Assembly (NCBI GenBank): GCA_030754395.1
Contig: JASMAJ010000047.1
Location: 1-6,813 of the forward strand
DNA from: Candidatus Thalassarchaeaceae archaeon
Lineage (GTDB): Archaea; Thermoplasmatota; Poseidoniia; Poseidoniales; Thalassarchaeaceae
Length of the DNA stretch: 6,813 nt
Reading direction: 5' to 3'
How positions within the stretch are numbered: the stretch's first letter is position 1; each line of letters opens with the position of its first letter. A program made the position numbers and the translations under genes. Positions 1-4,573 of the stretch are shown here, in pieces. The notes beneath the pieces were generated by a model. That model saw only the letters and a list, made by a program, of their open reading frames with translations, was not told where the DNA came from and did no database searches.

Positions 1-9
1 GTACTGATG

Positions 10-648
10 TCACACTATTGCCTTCATGATAAGTAGGAGGATTAGTGGAAACAAAATCATTGTTGCATTATCATCAATCCACTTCACTCTTGGAATTTCA
101 CCAAGAACAGTCAAGGGAGCTAAAATAATTGCATAAAGAATTGGAGTTGAAAATAGTACAGAACAACCCAACCAAATAATGTATGATGCAACCATACCGG
201 CTACTATAGCCTTCTTCATCCCCATTTTTGCTCGCTTAACCTCACCCATAAGAGGGTCCACGAAAGTCAAACCACAGATGATCGGAATCGTGAACTTTCC
301 AGCCTCAAGACCCTCGCCTTCCTGAGGTGCTATAATTAGAGTCAAACATACGGCGATTGCCCCCCAAGCTAACGCACTAACTTGATTTGCCTCATATTCG
401 CGCTGACCTACAATAATGATTCCAAAATTAATTCGTATTGCTTCTATAATTACAAATGCGATTCCGACTGCGATGACGAAATCTCTTGGTTCTAAATTTA
501 CCATATTTGCAATCTCAACCCCATATAGATGGTATGCAAGGGGGATAAGAAACATTGACACATGAGTAATTCGTCGGAACCAATGACCTCCAGCACCACC
601 TACAGAATGCTGAATATGGTCAATATCAACTGGAATTTCATCATTCAT
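10..648 (-). CDS. Dolichol/phytol kinase-family integral membrane protein (putative polyprenol or lipid kinase)
   Basis: Hydrophobic 212-residue protein with about six membrane segments (near residues 30-49, 57-80, 93-108, 119-135, 147-166, 169-183 and 195-212). Its pattern fits the SEC59/VTE5 CTP-dependent lipid kinase family: an N-terminal R25-R26-x-x-H29 motif before the first membrane helix, a mid-protein D131-P-L-x-G135 resembling the family's GDPxAxxxG nucleotide-site motif, and a C-terminal D192-D-N194 before the last helix. Family members phosphorylate dolichol, phytol, geranylgeraniol or diacylglycerol in the membrane; the substrate here cannot be read from sequence. The usual Gly before the central Asp is Val, so catalytic competence is less certain. 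The ATG is supported by a strong AAGGTGAT ribosome binding site 3 bp upstream. It lies 26 bp behind meaB on the same strand, probably in one transcript, although no link to methylmalonyl-CoA metabolism is obvious. An alternative reading is a CDP-archaeol synthase-like protein. The gene is complete, with its TGA at 10-12. Confidence 0.6.
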   Translation of the reverse strand: MNDEIPVDIDHIQHSVGGAGGHWFRRITHVSMFLIPLAYHLYGVEIANMVNLEPRDFVIAVGIAFVIIEAIRINFGIIIVGQREYEANQVSALAWGAIAVCLTLIIAPQEGEGLEAGKFTIPIICGLTFVDPLMGEVKRAKMGMKKAIVAGMVASYIIWLGCSVLFSTPILYAIILAPLTVLGEIPRVKWIDDNATMILFPLILLLIMKAIV

Positions 649-651
649 TAA

Positions 652-659
652 ATCACCTT
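652..659 (-). promoter_or_regulatory. Ribosome binding site of the membrane kinase gene
   Basis: AAGGTGAT on the minus strand, 3 bp before the ATG at 646-648. It is a near-perfect complement of the archaeal 16S rRNA 3' end (ATCACCT). It fixes the start codon and argues for an archaeal host. Confidence 0.75.
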
Positions 660-674
660 AATTCATTTACGCTC

Positions 675-1547
675 TCAATTTGATTTATCTCTGATATGTC
701 CGACTGCTTGATTGAGTGTCATATTTCCGGTCTCAATTGCTCTAATTGATTCATCGAATAGATCAGAGGTTAGTAAAGCCGAATCCCATGCTGAAATAAG
801 CCGCTCTCTAATTCTTAATCGCTCACGGTCTTTGGAGGATTTTAATTCGGCGATTGAATCGACTAATTCAGAAATCCCCGTAGAACTATGAGCGGAGACC
901 AGTAACACATCAGGCACATCAATATTAGAACCAGCAGAGAGGGCAGATTTGACCGCTTCTGCTGCTCTATTGGCGTTAGGAAGGTCAGCTTTATTGATTA
1001 CAATCAAATCTGCCAATTCCATTATTCCTGCCTTCTCAGATTGAATTACATCACCTCTATCGGGCCCATCAACGAGAATTATTCGATTAGCAAAAGCAAC
1101 AACTCGGATTTCTGATTGACCTGCTCCGACGGTTTCGAGAACAACGTGATCCCACCCACATGCGCAAAGAACGTCGACCATGGGAGTTAAACAATCCATC
1201 AAACCACCTGGATGATTTCTTGTAGCTAGTGAACGCACGTAAATACCATCGGAAGAATCAGCATTCATCATACGCATACGATCTCCGAGTAATGCCCCAC
1301 CTGTCTGAGGCGAGGAGGGGTCAATGGCCAATACGGCTACGGTCTCATCTCTAGAAGCCCATTCGTCAATTAACTTGCCTATGAGCGTAGATTTACCAAC
1401 ACCTGGAGGACCCGTTATCCCAATTGAATCTCCAGAACCATTCTCCACAGGAGAGGTGCCGCCCTCTTCAAGGACACTGAGCAATCTAGCCAATGCACGG
1501 CGATTCCCCGATTTGGCAGATTCGAATAGAGAGTTATTTTCATTCAT
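675..1547 (-). CDS. meaB: MeaB/ArgK/MMAA-type G3E GTPase, methylmalonyl-CoA mutase chaperone
   Basis: GTPase of the G3E family that associates with methylmalonyl-CoA mutase, gates delivery of adenosylcobalamin and guards the enzyme against inactivation. Visible motifs, in order: Walker A GPPGVGKST at residues 46-54, DPSSP at 76-80 followed by GGALLGDR at 83-90, the switch-region ETVGAGQSE at 138-146, and the guanine-specificity motif NKAD at 185-188. At 290 residues it is slightly shorter than typical MeaB (roughly 310-330), with a short C-terminal arm, the part used for dimerisation in MeaB. The start codon overlaps the end of the mutase small-subunit gene by 8 bp (ATGAATGA), and no strong ribosome binding site is visible, so translational coupling is likely. 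The gene neighbourhood makes the mutase rather than another metalloenzyme the obvious client. The historical ArgK (arginine transport kinase) name for this family should not be used. Confidence 0.93.
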   Translation of the reverse strand: MNENNSLFESAKSGNRRALARLLSVLEEGGTSPVENGSGDSIGITGPPGVGKSTLIGKLIDEWASRDETVAVLAIDPSSPQTGGALLGDRMRMMNADSSDGIYVRSLATRNHPGGLMDCLTPMVDVLCACGWDHVVLETVGAGQSEIRVVAFANRIILVDGPDRGDVIQSEKAGIMELADLIVINKADLPNANRAAEAVKSALSAGSNIDVPDVLLVSAHSSTGISELVDSIAELKSSKDRERLRIRERLISAWDSALLTSDLFDESIRAIETGNMTLNQAVGHIRDKSN

Positions 1548-1980
1548 TCCAGCGCCAACCTATTTGCTCACCAACACCAACTGGCTCTGAGGCTTTCTTC
1601 CGAGAAGAAACCATTTCTAGGAACTCTAGAATGCCCTTTGTTGTTGAACCTGGGCCAAAAATAGCTCTAACACCTTGTTCGTAAAGTGGAGAACGGTCAT
1701 GTTCGGGAATAATTCCACCGGCAAAAACTACGATATCACCGAGTCCTGCCTCGCGTAAACCATCACACACCTTTGGAATTAACACGTTATGAGCACCGGA
1801 AAGTGTGGAAAGGCCGACAGCGGCTGCATCTTCATCAGTAACTATCCTGACAATTTCTTGAGGAGTACGTCTTAAACCGGTATAAATTACCTCGTGCCCT
1901 CCATCCCTTAGAGCCCTAGCAATCACCTTCGCCCCTCTGTCATGACCGTCTAAACCTGGTTTGGCAACAACGATTCGCAT
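1540..1980 (-). CDS. mcmB: Methylmalonyl-CoA mutase, small (cobalamin-binding) subunit
   Basis: Stand-alone B12-binding domain of 146 residues. It carries the base-off/His-on cobalamin signature DGHDRG at 11-16 (D11, H13, G16; H13 is the expected lower axial cobalt ligand), the SxL motif at S58-T-L60 and the GG of the third motif at 88-89. The fold is the Rossmann-like C-terminal domain that bacteria and mitochondria fuse to the TIM-barrel catalytic domain; many archaea encode it separately, as here. With the large subunit it converts (R)-methylmalonyl-CoA to succinyl-CoA in the cytoplasm. No large subunit lies in this window. The ATG fits the family N-terminus (MRIVVAKPGLDGHD), but no Shine-Dalgarno sequence precedes it, so the message may be leaderless or very short-leadered. 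It is first in a minus-strand operon with meaB and diverges from pccB. A different B12 mutase (for example ethylmalonyl- or isobutyryl-CoA mutase) cannot be excluded, but the pccB/meaB context favours methylmalonyl-CoA. Confidence 0.92.
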   Translation of the reverse strand: MRIVVAKPGLDGHDRGAKVIARALRDGGHEVIYTGLRRTPQEIVRIVTDEDAAAVGLSTLSGAHNVLIPKVCDGLREAGLGDIVVFAGGIIPEHDRSPLYEQGVRAIFGPGSTTKGILEFLEMVSSRKKASEPVGVGEQIGWRWNE

Positions 1981-2017
1981 GGTTCAGTCCGTATCTTGGA
2001 CTCAGAAGGTAGCCTTC

Positions 2018-2054
2018 AAGCAACCGATTGAATGGATATTGAATCTGCTTGCTT
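2018..2054. promoter_or_regulatory. Imperfect dyad in the divergent mcmB/pccB intergenic region, candidate operator
   Basis: The left arm reads AAGCAA-CC-GATT-G-AAT (2018-2033), the centre is GGAT (2034-2037), and the right arm is ATT-G-AATC-TGC-TTGCTT (2038-2054). Thirteen base pairs are complementary (AAGCAA/TTGCTT, GATT/AATC, AAT/ATT), with one mismatch and one asymmetric 2/3-nt interruption. The dyad sits almost exactly midway between the two start codons (37 bp from mcmB, 44 bp from pccB). The same stretch holds a direct repeat ATTGAAT (2027-2033, 2038-2044) with an 11 bp period. This is where a dimeric regulator of both operons would bind. That function is inference; an RNA hairpin is the alternative. 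Confidence 0.4.
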
Positions 2055-2098
2055 TTCAGGAATGCTCATGGGCGGGCTAGCAGCGTTGCAGGCTAACT

Positions 2099-3652
2099 AT
2101 GTCTGGTGTGGAGGAGCGCATTGATGACTTGCGGCGGCGTAAAGCGCAAGCAGAGGCTGGTGGAGGCCAGAAAAGAATAGCCGCACAACACAACCGTGGA
2201 AAGATGACTGCGCGTGAGCGAGTCGAGCAATTACTCGATGATGGAAGCTTTGTAGAAGTTGACGCATTGGTCGAACATAGGTGTCGAGACTTCGACATGG
2301 ACCGTAATGTAATACCAGGTGACGGCGTTGTTTGTGGGCACGGAACTATTGAAGGAAGAACTGTGTATTGCTTCGCACAGGATTTCACAGTTTATGGCGG
2401 ATCATTAGGTGAGATGCATGGACTAAAGATTTGTAAAATCCTAGATATGGCTCTGAAGACAGGATCCCCCATAATTGGACTAAATGATAGTGGTGGAGCT
2501 AGAATCCAAGAAGGTGTGGCAAGCCTAGGTTCGTATGCTGAGATTTTCTTCCGCAATGTTCGCGCAAGTGGCGTTGTGCCTCAAATTTCAGTGATTATGG
2601 GTCCTTGTGCTGGTGGTGCAGTCTATTCACCTGCAATTACAGATTTTGTAGTAATGGTTGATAATACGTCTCACATGTTCATTACTGGGCCTGAAGTTAT
2701 CAAAACCGTGACGAACGAAGAAGTCTCATTCGAAGACCTTGGGGGAGCGTCCACACACGCAACACGTTCAGGAGTTACTCACTTCACGGCAGAAAATGAT
2801 GATGAGGCACTTGATTTAGTTCGAGAATTAGTAAACCTGATTCCGTTAAACAATCTAGAGAAGCCACCGATAAAAGCAACATCCGACCCTGTCGATAGGG
2901 TTTGCGAATCTTTGGATGAATTAGTTCCTGAAGACCCTTCCACGCCCTACGATATCATTGACGCTGTTGAAGAAATATTAGATGACCGTGCCTTCCTTGA
3001 AGTACAAGCTGATTATGCACAAAATATTGTAGTAGGATTTGGACGTTTAGGAGGCCACACAATAGGCATTGTAGCGAATCAACCCAAAGTTCTAGCCGGT
3101 TGCCTTGACATTGATGCTTCAGTTAAGGCTGCTAGATTCGTACGATTTTGTGATGCGTTCAATATCCCACTACTTACCTTCGTCGATGTACCTGGTTTTC
3201 TCCCCGGAGCCAGTCAAGAATGGGGAGGAATTATCCGACATGGTGCGAAATTACTCTACGCATACGCTGAAGCGACTGTGCCCAAACTCACGGTAATTAC
3301 TCGCAAGGCCTATGGGGGCGCTTATGATGTCATGTCTAGCAAGCACATTCGTGGCGATTACAATATTGCTTGGCCTACAGCTCAGTTGGCAGTAATGGGG
3401 GCAGAAGGGGCTGTACAAATCATTCACAAGAGAAGAATCAACAGTGCTGGCGACCCAGAAGGGGAGAGAAAAAGACTCATTGATGATTATGAAGATACAT
3501 TTGCAAACCCGTATAGAGCAGCATCTTTAGGATATCTAGATGATGTAATTCAGCCAAGAGACACAAGAGAAAGATTGTCTAAGGCTCTTGGGGCACTATT
3601 AGAAAAAGAAGAAATTCGGCCCGCACGTAAGCATGGAAACATTCCTTTGTGA
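2099..3652 (+). CDS. pccB: Propionyl-CoA carboxylase, carboxyltransferase (beta) subunit
   Basis: Cytoplasmic carboxyltransferase of a biotin-dependent acyl-CoA carboxylase; it moves CO2 from carboxybiotin to propionyl-CoA, giving methylmalonyl-CoA. The 517 residues match the usual 510-540 of the family and form two crotonase-like halves (about 1-255 and 265-517). Visible landmarks: the N-terminal KRIAAQHNRGKMTARERV helix region, NDSGGARIQEG at 129-139, GPCAGGAVYSPA at 168-179, FVDVPGFLPG in the C-terminal half, and RKAYGGAYD ending at D410. The Gly-rich strands form the oxyanion holes. An Asp at the GGAYD position is typical of propionyl-CoA-preferring enzymes such as Streptomyces PccB, which with the mutase genes next door supports propionyl-CoA as substrate; acetyl-CoA as a second substrate remains possible. 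The ATG matches the family start, but no clear ribosome binding site precedes it. First gene of a four-gene cluster; the biotin carboxylase subunit is not here. Confidence 0.93.
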   Translation: MSGVEERIDDLRRRKAQAEAGGGQKRIAAQHNRGKMTARERVEQLLDDGSFVEVDALVEHRCRDFDMDRNVIPGDGVVCGHGTIEGRTVYCFAQDFTVYGGSLGEMHGLKICKILDMALKTGSPIIGLNDSGGARIQEGVASLGSYAEIFFRNVRASGVVPQISVIMGPCAGGAVYSPAITDFVVMVDNTSHMFITGPEVIKTVTNEEVSFEDLGGASTHATRSGVTHFTAENDDEALDLVRELVNLIPLNNLEKPPIKATSDPVDRVCESLDELVPEDPSTPYDIIDAVEEILDDRAFLEVQADYAQNIVVGFGRLGGHTIGIVANQPKVLAGCLDIDASVKAARFVRFCDAFNIPLLTFVDVPGFLPGASQEWGGIIRHGAKLLYAYAEATVPKLTVITRKAYGGAYDVMSSKHIRGDYNIAWPTAQLAVMGAEGAVQIIHKRRINSAGDPEGERKRLIDDYEDTFANPYRAASLGYLDDVIQPRDTRERLSKALGALLEKEEIRPARKHGNIPL

Positions 3653-3655
3653 GGT
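3651..3655 (+). promoter_or_regulatory. Ribosome binding site overlapping the pccB stop codon
   Basis: GAGGT begins inside the pccB TGA (3650-3652) and lies 6 bp before the ATG at 3662. This selects ATG 3662 over the in-frame TTG at 3659 and suggests that ribosomes finishing pccB can reinitiate directly. Confidence 0.6.
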
Positions 3656-3661
3656 ATTTTG

Positions 3662-3853
3662 ATGGCTAGCAGGAAAGAAAAAATTCGCACCGCAGTAATT
3701 CTCGCTGTGTTACTTGAAGAAGAAGGTGGTGACTATCTGAAACCTTCTAACACAAGAGACAGGGGTGGTTCATGGTCTCGTGATCATCGCCGCATGTTGA
3801 TAGGACGAAGAAATCTTTTCCGCGCACGTACACGAAGAAGCACTCCGAGGTGA
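3662..3853 (+). CDS. Small basic protein between pccB and the carrier protein, candidate accessory carboxylase subunit
   Basis: A 63-residue, strongly basic protein that I cannot assign to a family with certainty. Its first third is a predicted amphipathic or weakly hydrophobic helix (EKIRTAVILAVLLEEEG, residues 6-22). A short linker follows, then an Arg-rich tail with a GSW-x-x-DHRRMLIGRR segment (about 36-50) and a further cluster of Arg near the C-terminus. The layout, one helix of the IAAAVAxYLEEE kind plus a conserved-looking Trp/Arg segment, recalls the tiny accessory subunits of acyl-CoA carboxylases and decarboxylases (PccX of haloarchaea, epsilon subunits of actinomycetes, OadG-like proteins), which help assemble the complex. 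The similarity is by general pattern and gene position only. Expression looks real: it has its own ribosome binding site, sits 9 bp behind pccB, and its TGA lies within the next gene's AGGTGA. No signal peptide; the helix is too polar at its ends to be a confident membrane span. Confidence 0.7.
   Translation: MASRKEKIRTAVILAVLLEEEGGDYLKPSNTRDRGGSWSRDHRRMLIGRRNLFRARTRRSTPR
3848..3853 (+). promoter_or_regulatory. Ribosome binding site of the biotin carrier gene, containing the upstream stop codon
   Basis: AGGTGA, whose last three bases are the TGA stop of the preceding small gene, lies 5 bp before ATG 3859. It selects that ATG over the in-frame GTG at 3850, which overlaps the site itself. Confidence 0.7.
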
Positions 3854-3858
3854 TTTTC

Positions 3859-4275
3859 ATGACTAAGACAAGAAAAGTAACCGTCGATGGGGATGAGTTC
3901 GAAGTAGAACTTGAGAAGATTGATGGTCTTTGGCAAGTCAAAGTTGATGGGAAATCATTCACAGTCAGTGTTGAAGGAAGAATTGTTGAAGAATCTGCGG
4001 GGAAGAAACGAAAGAGGGGAAATAAAGGAAAAACATCAGGGACAATTTCATCAACTATTCCTGGCAAAATTATCTCAATAAATACAGAAATAGGGGCGCA
4101 AGTCAAAGAAGGAGATGTTTTGATGATTTTAGAAGCGATGAAAATGCAGAATGAGATACATGCTCCAATATCTGGAACTATTTCTCAAGTCAACTACAAA
4201 CCAGGTGATAGTGTTGAGGCAAATGCACCTTTGTTAGTGATTTCACCCGAAGTGCCAAAACTAAGTGATACCTGA
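3859..4275 (+). CDS. accB: Biotin carboxyl carrier protein of the acyl-CoA carboxylase
   Basis: Separate biotinyl carrier of 138 residues. The C-terminal half (about 63-134) is a biotinyl/lipoyl domain with the hallmark EAMKMQNE; K95 is the lysine expected to be biotinylated by biotin protein ligase. It is preceded by the usual IPGKIISINTEIGAQVKEGDVLMIL strand pattern and followed by HAPISGTISQVNYKPGDSVEANAPLLVI. The N-terminal 40 residues (VTVDGDEFEVELE and VKVDGKSFTVSVE) are the beta-rich region seen in archaeal and anaerobe carriers that serve carboxylases and sodium-pump decarboxylases, and a charged Lys/Gly-rich linker (about 48-60) joins the two. It ferries carboxybiotin from the biotin carboxylase (encoded elsewhere) to PccB. 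Without neighbours it could also be the MmdC/PycB-type carrier; a sodium-pump decarboxylase would need a multi-span beta subunit, and none is present here. Confidence 0.9.
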   Translation: MTKTRKVTVDGDEFEVELEKIDGLWQVKVDGKSFTVSVEGRIVEESAGKKRKRGNKGKTSGTISSTIPGKIISINTEIGAQVKEGDVLMILEAMKMQNEIHAPISGTISQVNYKPGDSVEANAPLLVISPEVPKLSDT

Positions 4276-4278
4276 GGT
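4274..4278 (+). promoter_or_regulatory. Ribosome binding site overlapping the carrier protein stop codon
   Basis: GAGGT overlaps the TGA at 4273-4275 and is 6 bp from ATG 4285, the same arrangement as at the pccB end. It supports the start of the small zinc-binding gene and coupled translation. Confidence 0.6.
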
Positions 4279-4284
4279 AGTACA

Positions 4285-4515
4285 ATGCCGACATGCGACT
4301 ATCCTGATTGTAGCGTCGAAGGAGAGATGGTCAGCCGTCTTTCTCCCGATGGATTTCTTGTAGCCACAGGGAAAAAAGCCTATTCATTTCGCGAAGCTTA
4401 TCGGCGATTCCATTATTGTAAAGAGCATCATGATGAATTGATGAGCACGGTTTGGAATAGAGTACGTTCTAAGGATGACAAAGAAGATGACCATGTCGCT
4501 CCAACAGCAATCTGA
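4285..4515 (+). CDS. Small putative zinc-binding protein, function unknown
   Basis: A 76-residue protein with one probable metal site made of C4, C9, C45 and H48 (CDYPDC near the N-terminus, then HYCKEHH at 43-49). This C-x4-C ... C-x2-H spacing is that of a short zinc finger or treble-clef-like knuckle. Between the half-sites lie a beta-hairpin-like stretch (MVSRLSPDGFLVATGKKAYSF) and an aromatic/basic helix (REAYRRF). The tail after residue 60 is acidic and probably disordered (KDDKEDD). I do not recognise a named family. It is the last gene of the carboxylase cluster, 9 bp behind the carrier protein, with a good ribosome binding site, so it is probably co-expressed. Possible roles are regulator of the divergent operons, carboxylase assembly factor, or an unrelated hitchhiker; none is shown by the sequence. 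Confidence 0.7.
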   Translation: MPTCDYPDCSVEGEMVSRLSPDGFLVATGKKAYSFREAYRRFHYCKEHHDELMSTVWNRVRSKDDKEDDHVAPTAI

Positions 4516-4548
4516 AATATTCCAGAATTGCCTCTCGGCATATTGAAA

Positions 4549-4558
4549 GAACTAGTTC
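4549..4558. promoter_or_regulatory. Perfect 10 bp palindrome upstream of threonine synthase
   Basis: GAACTAGTTC, a perfect palindrome 15 bp before the thrC ATG. An A/T-rich TATTGAAA (4541-4548) just upstream lies about 26-33 bp from the start codon, where a TATA element for a leaderless transcript would fall. The gene has no Shine-Dalgarno sequence, which fits a leaderless or short-leader message. Promoter and operator roles are weak inferences from position. Confidence 0.25.
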
Positions 4559-4573
4559 ACTAGATACCATTCA

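Noticed and set aside
1324..1684. Plus-strand open frames over meaB and the mutase small-subunit gene
   Set aside because: Both are shadows of genes with complete catalytic motifs on the minus strand, and neither shows any protein family signal.
2077..2388. Minus-strand open frame of 103 residues across the start of pccB
   Set aside because: Antisense to conserved pccB codons, low-complexity Ser/Arg/Cys composition and no domain. It would also cross the divergent promoter region.
3747..4106. Minus-strand open frame of 119 residues over the small basic gene and the carrier protein
   Set aside because: It runs opposite to two genes with good ribosome binding sites, and its Phe/Ser/Pro-rich product has no recognisable features.
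4529..4540. TGCC-TCTC-GGCA as a hairpin terminator for the carboxylase operon
   Set aside because: The stem is only 4 bp and is followed by TATTGAAA rather than a T-run, so it is not distinguishable from chance.
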